A stretch of DNA of 64,000 bases from positions 2,604,001 to 2,668,000 of the forward strand of contig NZ_CP011773.1 of NCBI RefSeq assembly GCF_001021385.1, in the 5' to 3' direction. This document shows positions 1 through 7,883 of the stretch, piece after piece. Both the position numbers and the translations under genes were made by a program. Source of the DNA: Mycobacterium sp. EPa45. GTDB taxonomy: Bacteria > Actinomycetota > Actinomycetes > Mycobacteriales > Mycobacteriaceae. The notes under the pieces were generated by a model that searched no databases, was not told where the DNA came from, and worked only from the letters and a program-made list of their open reading frames with translations. How positions within the stretch are numbered: position 1 is the first letter of the stretch; every line of letters begins with the position of its first letter.

Positions 1-1367
1 TGGCAGAACTCCGATAGTGGCTTGATTCCTAGCAGATCTTGTTGGGTTGCATGATGATAGACAGGGTCTGCGCCGCAGTTGGGTTCGAAGACGCAGGTGG
101 AGCATTGTGGCGCGGTTTGGGTGAGCGAGTTAGCGACCGCCGACACTAGGGTGTCTGATAACACCAGCTCTCGATAACTGTGCTCGTGCACGGTGCCCAG
201 TTCGAAACTGCGGTCTCCCATTTCGGCCAGCATTCGGGCCTCGTCAGAGGCGAAGACGGTTCCGTCGTAGTTGTAGACCAGAGCTCCCAGACCAATGCCG
301 GCCGGGCTTCTGAGGTCGACATAGCCGATGGGTTCATCGCTGAGTATCCGGCGAACAATGAGCGACGAGTAGAACTCAGGAAAGCGATCGCCGGACTTGT
401 TGACATCGAGGATGTAGCGCAGACCACGTTTCCAAAATTGGAGCCAGTCAGTCCCGCGGTATTTCTGGAACTGCTTGGTCTTGATCGCAAAGCCGTAGGG
501 AGACAGTGGCCTAAGGAAGATGCCGTCGAGACCCTGCTCGAGATACTCATCGACGATCTCCTCGACGCGATCCAGACTGGCTTCGGTGGTGGTCATCAAC
601 GCACCGACCTTGTCCTGACCAAGGCGATCCTTAATGCGCGCGATACCCGCGACCGCGAGTTCATAGCTGTTATCGCCACGGCGCGGCCGGTTCTTGTTGT
701 GAAGGTCGCGCGGGCCGTCTAACGACGTGCTGAAAAGAATGTCGTGCTCAGCGCTGAAGTCGAGCACTTCGTCGCTGAGCAGGGCCAGGTTCGTGGCGAT
801 CACAAATTGCAGCCGCTTGCTCAGGGGAGCGGCCCGCTGTTTCGCCGTTACGACGATCCATCGGATGAGTTCGAAGTTCAGCAGCGGCTCGCCGCCTTGA
901 AACTCGATCTTGATCAGCGGGGCGGGCGCGGAAAGGGCGATATCAATCGCCTTTGACGCGGTCGCCTGGTCCATGTCGTAGCGGACCCGGTCCTTGCTTT
1001 GGCGGGAGACCTGGCAGTAGGGGCAGGAATGCTCGCAGCGCAGCGTGACGACAAACAGGTGAAGGGGCGTGGCTGCTCGCAGAAAACTCAGGCGGCTTCG
1101 TAGGCGAAGCGCCAGGAGCTGCTGCTGCGCGCGTTGCCCGGTCGACCCGACGAAGAGTCTTTCGAACGCCCGCTCGTAAAGTCCGTCGCCGGGCGCGAGG
1201 TCGAGCGCGCAGAGACGGTCCAGTTCCGCTGCGGTCATTTCGGCCATGTCGCCAACCATGTTGCCGACAAGAAAACGGTCGGCGCCCAGCCGCTCAAAGC
1301 GGATAGGCAGAAGGTGCAGATCGGATTTTTCAGGGCTGAACGAATCCGCTGCGGCGAAGCCGGCCAT
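1..1367 (-). CDS. hxsB: HxsB-type radical SAM maturase of the His-Xaa-Ser system (3' end beyond window)
   Basis: Translating the minus strand from the ATG at 1367 gives an unbroken frame of 455 codons running off the left edge. The radical SAM cluster motif CEHSCPYC places C111, C115 and C118. GGEP follows at 158-161 and TSLDGP near 214, both usual in radical SAM peptide maturases. C422, C425 and C431 near the C-terminus look like ligands of an auxiliary SPASM-like iron-sulfur cluster. With the adjacent hxsD-like gene and a His-Xaa-Ser repeat protein this fits HxsB, which presumably modifies HxsA; the chemistry is not established. It starts 4 nt after the hxsD stop, so the two are co-transcribed. 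Two TTA leucine codons (residues 216 and 403), rare in mycobacteria, suggest transfer. Little remains outside the window, judging from family length. Confidence 0.88.
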   Translation of the reverse strand, partial: MAGFAAADSFSPEKSDLHLLPIRFERLGADRFLVGNMVGDMAEMTAAELDRLCALDLAPGDGLYERAFERLFVGSTGQRAQQQLLALRLRSRLSFLRAATPLHLFVVTLRCEHSCPYCQVSRQSKDRVRYDMDQATASKAIDIALSAPAPLIKIEFQGGEPLLNFELIRWIVVTAKQRAAPLSKRLQFVIATNLALLSDEVLDFSAEHDILFSTSLDGPRDLHNKNRPRRGDNSYELAVAGIARIKDRLGQDKVGALMTTTEASLDRVEEIVDEYLEQGLDGIFLRPLSPYGFAIKTKQFQKYRGTDWLQFWKRGLRYILDVNKSGDRFPEFYSSLIVRRILSDEPIGYVDLRSPAGIGLGALVYNYDGTVFASDEARMLAEMGDRSFELGTVHEHSYRELVLSDTLVSAVANSLTQTAPQCSTCVFEPNCGADPVYHHATQQDLLGIKPLSEFC

Positions 1368-1371
1368 GGAG

Positions 1372-1674
1372 TTATTCCCTCTCGGCCAGCGACCCGAACG
1401 CCAACGCCACGATGACATCCCGTAGCCGGCCAGTCTCCCTGCCGACCTTCTCGCGGAGGTTTTCATCGGTCACAAGATTCAGAAAATGGGTCCGCAGCTC
1501 GTCGCCGTCAATCTGCAGATGCGACGGCGAAAGTCGGCACACATATCGCCCATCTGATTCGTCGATGTGACAAGAAGCCTGCCCGATCAAGCGGTACGCC
1601 GCCTCCTGCAACGCGCCCAACGACTGGACCGACGCGCTGAAGACAACAACAACATCCGACATAGAGGTCGTCAT
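1372..1674 (-). CDS. hxsD: HxsD-like small protein of the His-Xaa-Ser system
   Basis: About 100 residues. It lies between the repeat protein gene and the radical SAM gene, all on the minus strand. The N-terminus (VVVVFSASVQSLGALQEAAY) has the hydrophobic strand followed by a Leu/Ala-rich helix seen in HxsD proteins, a family known only as an obligate companion of HxsB/HxsC; its role, possibly leader binding or substrate delivery, is unknown. The ATG at 1674 gives MTTSMSDV; an ATG at 1662 and a TTG at 1701 are alternatives, and none has a strong ribosome site. The stop sits 4 nt before hxsB. Assignment rests on gene context plus N-terminal resemblance. Confidence 0.75.
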   Translation of the reverse strand: MTTSMSDVVVVFSASVQSLGALQEAAYRLIGQASCHIDESDGRYVCRLSPSHLQIDGDELRTHFLNLVTDENLREKVGRETGRLRDVIVALAFGSLAERE

Positions 1675-1754
1675 CGTCGGCCGATCGCTACGGTCGAGCA
1701 ACCGATCGTTTCAACCAGCGTTCTTGTCATCAATGAACGCAACGTCATAGGTGG

Positions 1755-2381
1755 TCATTCACCGTGGGAGCCGTCGCAGTAATGCCCACCCGCAAGTACG
1801 GCAGCCAATGCTTGTCTCGCGATATTCGCAGCATCGCCGGCCCCTAAGCCAAAGGTCTGTTGCAGCTCATTCGCGATGTCATTCACGCCAAGGCCATAGC
1901 TCGCCCGTGCGCACGCAACGGCGGCGACATCAGCGGTGTTCGCGGGCGCCGGTCCGGTTGTCGCTGCGGGAGGAGCTACGACGGGAGGAGCTACGACGGG
2001 AGGGGCTACGACCGGCGGCGCGTAAATCGGGTTCGGTACGTAGGGCACATCGGGCACATACGGCACGTAGGGCGTATCGGGGACGCCATATCCCGGGCTG
2101 GACGATGCATGCGACGCGTGCGAGGCATGCGATGCGTGCGACGAGTGAGAACTGTGCTGCGGGAACAACATGCCGTCCCTGGTCTGCTGCACTGTGAAGC
2201 TCATGAGTTCCGCGTCGACCGGACGCGCGGTTTCTGCCTCCGTCGGAATCCGTTCCTGCGCGTCAATGCCGACCTGAACTCCATTTGAGTCCGCCGCATG
2301 GGCGATCGGCGGGACGACCGCTGGCGTCGCGAGGGCAGCAAGTGCCGTCGCGAGACTTACAACCTTTGGAGTCTCACGCAT
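1755..2381 (-). CDS. hxsA: Secreted His-Xaa-Ser repeat protein, HxsA-type substrate
   Basis: 208 residues from the ATG at 2381, with GGAG five bases upstream. Residues 1-29 are a Sec signal peptide (LATALAALATP core, cleavage likely after AHA). Residues 76-93 hold six consecutive His-x-Ser triads (HSSHSSHASHASHASHAS), the signature of HxsA. Next comes a Tyr/Val/Pro-rich linker with tandem APPVV units (121-139). The C-terminal segment (about 150-208) has two cysteines, C157 and C202, flanking a helical stretch with YGLGVNDIANEL; this resembles small secreted mycobacterial domains such as DUF732, a weak match made by eye. The likely role is an exported peptide substrate modified on the repeat by HxsB and an HxsC encoded outside the window. 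Function in the cell is unknown. Confidence 0.85.
   Translation of the reverse strand: MRETPKVVSLATALAALATPAVVPPIAHAADSNGVQVGIDAQERIPTEAETARPVDAELMSFTVQQTRDGMLFPQHSSHSSHASHASHASHASSSPGYGVPDTPYVPYVPDVPYVPNPIYAPPVVAPPVVAPPVVAPPAATTGPAPANTADVAAVACARASYGLGVNDIANELQQTFGLGAGDAANIARQALAAVLAGGHYCDGSHGE
2103..2156 (-). repeat. Six tandem His-Xaa-Ser codon triplets inside hxsA
   Basis: The 9-nt unit encoding H-(S/A)-S is repeated six times, covering residues 76-93 of HxsA. The plus strand shows the matching tgcgacgcg/tgcgaggca-like alternation. This is the presumed modification region. Confidence 0.85.
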
Positions 2382-2948
2382 GCCCACTCCACGAACCCGA
2401 CCCCGCGTCGACCGCGGTGAAGAAAACCGCCATGTTTCCGTCCCCCTCTAGCAGCAGATCAAAAGGCTCAACGTCGCATCAGCTTGCCGACTCGAGGCGT
2501 GCTGATCGTCGAGTCTGAACCCCGTGCCCCGGGGAATTTTAGGCGCTTCACTGTGCTGGGATGAACCGTTTGCGTCTGATACTTGAGTTCCCTATTGCAG
2601 GTAGCAGATCTTTGGACATTGCTGGGTGTGGGCCGGTGGCCCATACTCACGCCGTGCGCAGAGTCCTCTGCAAGGACGTCGAGGGGAAGCGATACGCAGT
2701 TCGTAACGGTTGGGGCATCGAGTTGGAGCCAGTGCATGCTGGCGTGGAACGCCGATCCGACGAGTCATTCTTGAGTCGTAAGCCCGACCGCCCGCTATGC
2801 GTGCGGACACTCAGGGGGCGTTTGAGCCCAATTTTCATAGGGCCAAAATAGGGCCAAACTTTCAGACCAGGTGCTCCAGAGGGTCCAATTCAAACTATCC
2901 GCAAGCCCCTGACCAGCGCAAACAGAAAGTTAGTGCAGCTAAATCAGC
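2382..2948. other. Non-coding end of the integrated element, upstream of hxsA
   Basis: This 567-bp stretch lies between the hxsA start and the tRNA-derived attachment sequence. It should hold the hxs promoter and the terminal sites of the element. Several frames are open, up to about 95 codons, but none shows a recognisable motif, a good ribosome site or codon bias, so no gene is called. A direct repeat at 2838-2858 is described separately. Confidence 0.5.
2838..2858. repeat. Tandem TAGGGCCAAA direct repeat close to the attachment site
   Basis: Two copies of TAGGGCCAAA at 2838-2847 and 2849-2858 are separated by one A, about 90 bp inside the tRNA-derived att sequence. Tyrosine integrases bind short direct repeats (arm sites) near att cores, so this is a candidate arm site. 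That role is inference. Confidence 0.5.
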
Positions 2949-2993
2949 CTCACACGCGGAAGGTCGCTGGTTCGATACCAGCCGGGACCACCA
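2949..2993 (+). tRNA. 3' half of a tRNA gene (partial), candidate attR of the element
   Basis: The 45 nt fit tRNA positions 32-76 exactly: anticodon loop CTCACAC (2949-2955, CAC at the anticodon), stem strand GCGGA, variable AGGTC, T-arm GCTGG-TTCGATA-CCAGC (2966-2982), acceptor strand CGGGACC (2983-2989), discriminator A and encoded CCA (2991-2993). The 5' half is missing: no GGTCCCG partner lies about 73 nt upstream and no D-arm can be drawn. Such 3' duplicates are the standard scar of integration into a tRNA gene. The intact tRNA, probably Val(CAC) by the loop, should sit at the other end of the element, left of the window. Confidence 0.82.
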
Positions 2994-3085
2994 CATAAAT
3001 GCCCCGCTCACAGGGCGGCCCACGCCAGTCGAGCAGCCGGTCACAAGCCAGGTGGACATCCGTCCAGCCGCGTCAGCTGTGCGTC

Positions 3086-3402
3086 GGTGAGCACGACGGC
3101 ATCACGTTCTACCGCGAGGGGCCGCACGCGTCGACACTCGAGAACCCGGTCATCGGGGAGATCGCCGCTGCGCACAACGCGCCCGCGCATGTGATGCTGC
3201 GCTGGCACATCCAGCAGGGGCGCCAGGTCATCACGAAGTCGGTGATGCTGTCGCGGATCGCGGAAACATCGACATATTCGACTTCGCCCTCACCGCAGCA
3301 CAACTCGCGGCGATCGATGGACTGGACACCGGAATTCGCTGTGGTCCGAAGCCCGAGGACGTCGCGCTCACGAAGTTCGGCCGCGATATCCCCGCAGCCT
3401 GA
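3086..3402 (+). pseudogene. Aldo/keto reductase remnant (C-terminal part, frameshifted)
   Basis: The frame from 3086 reads GEHDGITFYREG then NPVIGEIAAAH and VMLRWHIQQGRQVITKSV, the conserved C-terminal half of aldo/keto reductases. At about 3264-3266 one A appears lost (GAAAC where GAAAAC would keep IAENIDIF). The next frame then continues IDIFDFALTAAQLAAIDGLD to a TGA at 3402. The N-terminal two thirds, including the catalytic Asp/Tyr/Lys, are absent. The remnant starts about 90 bp after the tRNA-derived att sequence. It is non-functional; its loss may be linked to element integration, which is inference. Confidence 0.8.
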
Positions 3403-3455
3403 ACCACCGCGTGCTTATGACGGGCCTGCTCACGCTGGGGCGAACAGCAGCCTCG

Positions 3456-3611
3456 CTAGAACCACACCTTACGGCCGCCGACCGGACGCCCGACCGCTCC
3501 CAGAATCCACAGCACGATGCCGACCACGACGAGAATGCCACCGATGGTGTAGAGGATGGACAGGCTGGTGAAGTAGCCGATCAAAAGCAGGATGATGCCG
3601 AGCACGATCAT
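3456..3611 (-). CDS. Small two-helix membrane protein, DUF6131-like
   Basis: 51 residues from the ATG at 3611 (MIVLGIILLLIG), with two hydrophobic segments separated by a short polar turn and a C-terminal GRPVGGRK tail. The pattern IVLGIILL...ILYTIGGILVVVG...LGAVGRPVGGR matches a small family that is very common in mycobacteria (DUF6131, by recollection), function unknown. A longer start at 3686 would add 25 charged residues and is less like the family. It lies alone between the aldo/keto reductase remnant and the sigma factor gene on the other strand. Confidence 0.72.
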   Translation of the reverse strand: MIVLGIILLLIGYFTSLSILYTIGGILVVVGIVLWILGAVGRPVGGRKVWF

Positions 3612-3914
3612 GATTGGTCCGATCCGTAGGCCGTATGCACTGAAGTGGTGCTTGATCCGGGAATTACCGGATCGGTCATTTTTCAAACAGGCAGCGAGAC
3701 CGGCGGCTTTGCCCGACCTGAGGGTCGTGTCCTTCTCGCCGGTGGCAGGCCGCCATCAAAGCCCGGCACATACGTTTCGTCGAGAGTCGCATCGAATCCG
3801 GGACCGGACTGGGCTGGGCGGAACGGCGTGAGTCAAATCGGCTGTCCTGCAGGAGTACTGGTTGAGGGTACGCACCTCGGAGAACGGTGATGTTGGCGCG
3901 GCTGGGTTCGACAT

Positions 3915-3941
3915 GTTTGCGTTGTGCATGGTCGGGGGTAC
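3915..3941 (+). promoter_or_regulatory. SigF-type promoter upstream of the sigma factor gene
   Basis: GTTT (3915-3918), 17 nt, then GGGTAC (3936-3941) matches the mycobacterial SigF-dependent promoter pattern (GTTT-N15-17-GGGTA). It lies 66 bp before the sigma factor start, which suggests autoregulation. Confidence 0.6.
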
Positions 3942-4007
3942 ACCCCGCACGGGTTCAGACGCGAGCCGCGGCGAGATCAGTAAGCGGAAGCGGATAGAGG
4001 TCACCCA

Positions 4008-4901
4008 GTGAGTACGGCCGATTCTGTCAATGAATATGCCGACGTAGGCGACATGTTTAGGCGGCTCAAAGACCTTGCTGACGACGGCCCGGGATTCGCG
4101 CGCCAGCGTGAAGCGATCATCGAACGCACCCTGCCTCTGGCCCAGCACGTGGCCCGACGTTTTCGCGGTCGCGGCGAAGACTACGACGACCTTTTCCAGG
4201 CCGCTTCCGTCGGTTTGATCAATGCAGTCAACCGTTTCGACCCCGACAAGGGCACCGAGTTCTTGCCATTTGCAGTCCCCACGATCATGGGTGAGGTCCG
4301 CAGGCACTTTCGTGATCGCGGCTGGGCCTTGAAAGTCCCACGCCGGCTGAAAGAATTGCAAGGGCAACTGGCGCAAGCCCGTTCCGAACTAACGCAGCGC
4401 ACCGGCCGCGCACCGACAGCGTCCGAACTTGCCGAACATATGGACGTCGATCGTGAGACCGTGGTTGACGCCCTCATCGCGGGCAGCAATTACTCAACAC
4501 TGTCGACGGATGCGCCAATGGGTGCGCAGGATGACGGCGGGACGCTGTTGAGTTCGTTGGGTGGTCTTGACGCCGGACTGGCCAAGGTCGTCGACGTGGA
4601 AACGGTGCGCCCGCTCATCGCCGCACTGCCCGAGCGTGAACGCACCGTGCTGATGATGAGATTCTTTGGCGACAAGACTCAAACTCAGATCGCCGAGCAA
4701 CTCGGCATTTCGCAAATGCACGTCTCTCGTCTGCTCAACCGAACCCTCGAGACGCTGCGCAGCCAGGCAGTTCCAGCGGAGGCTGAGTCTGCGCAATCCA
4801 CACGTGGGTTGGAGGCGCAACAATCCCGCAAGCGCGCGCCGCGCAGCCTGGCTTGCCCGAAGGCTGTCACGACGCCCCCGACCACCCCACTCGCATCCTG
4901 A
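4008..4901 (+). CDS. SigF/SigB-family alternative sigma factor
   Basis: 297 residues from a GTG with AGAGG seven bases upstream. Region 2 (about 40-115) contains YDDLFQAASVGLINAVNRFD and FLPFAVPTIMGEVRRHFRD, typical of the SigB/SigF/SigG group. A region 3 with TGRAPTASELAEHM follows, then region 4 (about 205-255) with the helix-turn-helix TQIAEQLGISQMHVSRLLNR. After that comes a basic, low-complexity tail of about 40 residues, longer than M. tuberculosis SigF. No anti-sigma gene lies directly upstream as it does for canonical sigF, so this is probably a SigF paralogue. Partner-switch genes at 5144, 9770, 11220 and 11640 are candidate regulators, and a SigF-type promoter precedes it. Confidence 0.88.
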   Translation: MSTADSVNEYADVGDMFRRLKDLADDGPGFARQREAIIERTLPLAQHVARRFRGRGEDYDDLFQAASVGLINAVNRFDPDKGTEFLPFAVPTIMGEVRRHFRDRGWALKVPRRLKELQGQLAQARSELTQRTGRAPTASELAEHMDVDRETVVDALIAGSNYSTLSTDAPMGAQDDGGTLLSSLGGLDAGLAKVVDVETVRPLIAALPERERTVLMMRFFGDKTQTQIAEQLGISQMHVSRLLNRTLETLRSQAVPAEAESAQSTRGLEAQQSRKRAPRSLACPKAVTTPPTTPLAS

Positions 4902-5143
4902 CGCCTCGACAAGCCACCGCTTCCCACTTCGCCGCGCGCCGAAAGCGATTGGCCGCTCTTGTCACCGTCAGGCTCACTGCGGCCCGCAATGAAATCGTGC
5001 GGGCGGGGGTTGTTTCGGCAACGATGCCCGCTATGGTCGGGTAAGCGTTTTGGCGAGGTCGGTGCCAACTCATCGCACACCCACCTGGTGTGCGGCCGGT
5101 GCGTCCCCGCGCCGTCGCGTTGTGGCCTGACAGGAGTGTGACC

Positions 5144-5587
5144 GTGGTCGAAGGATCCAGCGGATCAGATCGGTACCAACCTGAGCCGGTCGAGGTCGCC
5201 ACGTCCTGGGTTGGCAAGGTGGCCGTCGTCAGTTTCACCGGAACGCTGGACATGCGCACCACACCGCAGCTGATGCACGCCCTTGATGCCGTCATTGCGC
5301 AACAACCGTCGGCTGTCATCGCAGATCTGTCATCGGTGGACTTCATGGCCTCGGCAGGAATGACCGTGTTGATCACCGCAGATGAAAAGTGTTCAGCACA
5401 AACCCGTTTCGGTGTCGTCACGCCCGATCCCATCACCAGCAGACCGATGAGGCTCATCGGTCTTCACGATTTCGTGTCGATGTTCGAGACTTTGGACGAG
5501 GCGGTCACTGCGCTTGGCGGCGATGACCAGCCGGAGCCAGACCAACCCAGCAGTGCCGCGCCGCCACCGGAACCAGCACCGAGCTGA
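5144..5587 (+). CDS. STAS-domain anti-sigma factor antagonist
   Basis: 147 residues from the GTG at 5144, seven bases after AGGAG; an in-frame GTG at 5138 is too close to that site. The STAS domain spans about 12-115, with the strand VAVVSFTGTLDM and the phosphorylation-loop region DLSSVDFMASAGM, whose Ser is the expected target of an RsbW-type kinase. A Pro/Glu-rich tail follows. By family logic the unphosphorylated form binds the anti-sigma factor and frees a sigma factor of the SigF type. It lies 242 bp after the sigma factor gene and may share regulation with it. Its partner kinase could be the RsbW-like protein at 11640 or one elsewhere. Confidence 0.85.
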   Translation: MVEGSSGSDRYQPEPVEVATSWVGKVAVVSFTGTLDMRTTPQLMHALDAVIAQQPSAVIADLSSVDFMASAGMTVLITADEKCSAQTRFGVVTPDPITSRPMRLIGLHDFVSMFETLDEAVTALGGDDQPEPDQPSSAAPPPEPAPS

Positions 5588-5693
5588 CGATCGTCGATGT
5601 GCACGACAAGGCAACATGTTTCGTTCGGCAGGGGAGGACCGTCGCAGATGCGATGCCGACTGCGGAACGGTTCGTGAGTCGACCGGATCAGTG

Positions 5694-6494
5694 TCAGGCG
5701 ATCATCGGGTCGATCGCAGAACGAGGTACCAGCACGTGCAACGCCCCGGCCGAAGCAGGCAACAGCGTTCCCTGGTCGAAGAAGAACATCACCCCGTCGT
5801 TGACAACCGCGAAATTCTGATAGTTGGCAGGGTTGTACAGCGCGGCTGAAGCGAACGGCAGCGGCGCCGCGGGCGGCGCAGTGGTCGTCGGCGTGGTCGT
5901 CACCGGTTGTCCGGGTTGCGCGGGCGGCGTCGGCGGCGCAACCGGGGGCGGCGGTGCTAATTGTTGCTGCAGCTCGGACTGCACGATCGGCGCGACGGTC
6001 TTCAGCGGATCGTCCACCCGCCACAGCGGCGTGTGTTCTTTATCGTCCGGCGCGGCCGTGTAGGTGATCGCCTTGCGATAGCTCTGGTCCCAGTTGAAGG
6101 CCTTGTACGTCGTCTGCGGCTGGCCGCCGCCGACGTCCTGGTTCACCGTGAATACCACGGCCTGCGTGCCGCGCGGGGGGACCGCTGAACTGTATTCCGT
6201 GGGCCTGATGCTCAACACGTACGGCGTGCTGCGGGGCGCGCCAGATTTCGCCGTGTTGAGGAACGCGTCACGCGTCTGAGAAACGTAGTCGGCGACCGAT
6301 TTCTGGTCGGGATAGTCCAGCGGGATGCTGATGTCAACGCGGTATCCAGGATCCGAAAGCTGGATCTCGCACGTCTTGCCGGTGTTGCCGCCCTTGAGGT
6401 CGGCGCAGTAGTCCTTCGGGGCCGCTGCCGCCAGCCCAGGAGAAACGCAAACGGCGGCAAACGCGACGACCGCTGCCACGCTGACAGAACGCAT
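5694..6494 (-). CDS. mpt64: MPT64-family secreted protein (DUF3298/RsiV-like)
   Basis: 266 residues from the ATG at 6494, with GGAGG eight bases upstream. A signal peptide ends near AAA-APKDYC. The mature region begins APKDYCADLKG and continues with DYPDQKSVADYV, PPRGTQAVVFTVNQD, TTYKAFNWDQSYRK and YQNFAVVNDGVMFFF, and ends VLVPRSAIDPMIA. This is closely parallel to M. tuberculosis MPT64 (Rv1980c) along its length. It differs by a Pro/Thr-rich insertion (about 180-215, APPPPVAPPTPPAQPG) between the two domains. MPT64 is secreted and its biochemical role is unresolved. The gene stands alone between the convergent STAS gene and a truncated P450. Confidence 0.88.
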   Translation of the reverse strand: MRSVSVAAVVAFAAVCVSPGLAAAAPKDYCADLKGGNTGKTCEIQLSDPGYRVDISIPLDYPDQKSVADYVSQTRDAFLNTAKSGAPRSTPYVLSIRPTEYSSAVPPRGTQAVVFTVNQDVGGGQPQTTYKAFNWDQSYRKAITYTAAPDDKEHTPLWRVDDPLKTVAPIVQSELQQQLAPPPPVAPPTPPAQPGQPVTTTPTTTAPPAAPLPFASAALYNPANYQNFAVVNDGVMFFFDQGTLLPASAGALHVLVPRSAIDPMIA

Positions 6495-6720
6495 GGGTAA
6501 AACCTCCAAGCAAACGCGGCGGTCGCCGCGACCAACATCAAGGTGCACCACGCCAGCAAAGCGCCCCCGACGGCATTGGCGCTACACAGCGTAGTCGAGG
6601 TGGGGATGCGGGTGACGCGGCGCCCCGACCTCGGCCTCGACGGCTGTACGCGGTGACCAGCCGGACCGCTCAACGATCGTCAGTCGGCGAACCAGAGCCG
6701 TAGACAGACAGACAGGGACG

Positions 6721-7233
6721 TCATCCTCGGATACATGAGTCGGCATCCGGCTGAAAGTTCAGCGCCCGGAAGATCTCCTCCGTCCAATCCGCGAAGAGCT
6801 GCCAGTCCTCGCTGGGTGCGCCGAGCAGCGCGCACATGATCGGGGTGGGGTAGGGGCGCGCGATATCGGTCACGACGTCGCAGCGTCCGACCTCGACTAC
6901 GCGATCTATCAATCCGTTCACGACCCCATGGATCGTGTCGGTAAGACGAGATGTGCCCCTGGGAGTGAATGCTTTGGACACCAGTTTGCGTAGCCGAACG
7001 TATGGTGCGCCCTCCAAGCCCAGCAGGCTGGTCGCGAGCTTGTCGAACAACGGACCTGAAGTAGTGCCTTGCGCCGCGAGCGTGATGCCAGGCGGGAGTC
7101 GAAAGCTGCTGTGGCGCAGTAACTCCCGAGCCAAGTCATAGGACAGGATCTCCGGGCCGAGGGGTCCGATGGCGATGGGTGCGCGTGATTGCGCAGCTCG
7201 ATGATCGTCGAGAATGTAGGCCGTCATGGTCAT
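6721..7233 (-). pseudogene. Truncated cytochrome P450 (N-terminal part only)
   Basis: From the ATG at 7233 the product (MTMTAYILDD...) reads as a P450 N-terminal region. It has SYDLARELLRHSSF, the helix B/C region GAPYVRLRKLVSKAFTPR and WQLFADWTEEIFRAL, then stops after about 170 residues. The I-helix AGxxT, ExxR and the heme Cys loop are all missing and are not found in the next 220 bp on any frame, so it cannot bind heme. The short C-terminal NFQPDADSCIRG lies where a normal P450 would go on. It is probably a remnant deleted at its 3' end. Confidence 0.8.
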
Positions 7234-7285
7234 ACGGTTTTTCCACGGGTGTCCGTCTCGATGGGTCGACCGTGCTCTCGCCTGC

Positions 7286-7711
7286 TCAGTCGAGATCGGC
7301 CAGGGCCTTTCGGGCAGCTTCGAGTTCAGCTTCGAGTGCGGCGACCTTCGCGGCATGCTCGGCACGTGCTGCTTCGATGACCTCGTCGATCGGGGCGACG
7401 AGATCCTCGTGCAATTCGTTGGCGGCCCGGGATACGGCGGCCGCGGCGATCGTGAGGTCGCGGGTCAGGTAGGTCGTGCCGCGCTTGAGGTCTGCCCGCC
7501 ACTCGCCGTCGGCGGAACCGGTGACCGTGAGAGTGAGCTCGAGCGTCTTGGTCTTCTTGCCGGCCTTTTTGGCCGGGGCCTTTGTTGGCTCGGACGATTC
7601 CGACGGGGACGCCGCCGAGGATTCGGGCACCGCCGCTCCGATCGGGCGAAGCAACATGTCCTGCGTCTCGGCCTCGGCTGAGGGTGTTTGGGTGTCTGCA
7701 GTCATGGTCAC
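7286..7711 (-). CDS. Conserved mycobacterial protein with C-terminal coiled coil (DUF6319-like)
   Basis: 141 residues from the GTG at 7711, with GAGGAG six bases upstream; an ATG two codons later is also possible. The N-terminus is acidic and Ser/Pro-rich, followed by a Lys/Ala stretch (KAPAKKAGKKTK). A beta-rich core (LELTLTVTGSADGEWRAD) comes next, then LTIAAAAVSRAANELHEDL and a heptad-like helix KVAALEAELEAARKALADLD that should form a coiled coil. It resembles a conserved mycobacterial family (possibly DUF6319, from memory) of unknown function. It lies just upstream of the P450 remnant on the same strand. Confidence 0.6.
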   Translation of the reverse strand: MTMTADTQTPSAEAETQDMLLRPIGAAVPESSAASPSESSEPTKAPAKKAGKKTKTLELTLTVTGSADGEWRADLKRGTTYLTRDLTIAAAAVSRAANELHEDLVAPIDEVIEAARAEHAAKVAALEAELEAARKALADLD

Positions 7712-7883
7712 GTCGATCTCCTCTTGGGCGACAACTGGCAATGCGTCCAGTAGAACATACGTTCGACGTCCAGCCAAGCGTAGCGCCGCGTGTGTCGTGA
7801 CCGGCGTGCCCATGACCCGCAGGCGAAATGCCCTTTCTGCGAGGACATTTCGCTAGCGTCGGCACCGTGTCGAAGAGGGCCGA

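Noticed and set aside
180..1415. Three plus-strand open frames (about 70-180 codons) over the hxsB region
   Set aside because: They are antisense to a continuous 455-codon radical SAM frame and show no motifs or good starts.
2561..2851. A plus-strand frame of 96 codons between hxsA and the tRNA scar
   Set aside because: No ribosome site, no recognisable motif, and competing frames of similar length on both strands.
2890..2993. A complete tRNA gene ending at 2993
   Set aside because: The acceptor 5' strand GGTCCCG and a D-arm are missing at the required distance; only the 3' half is present.
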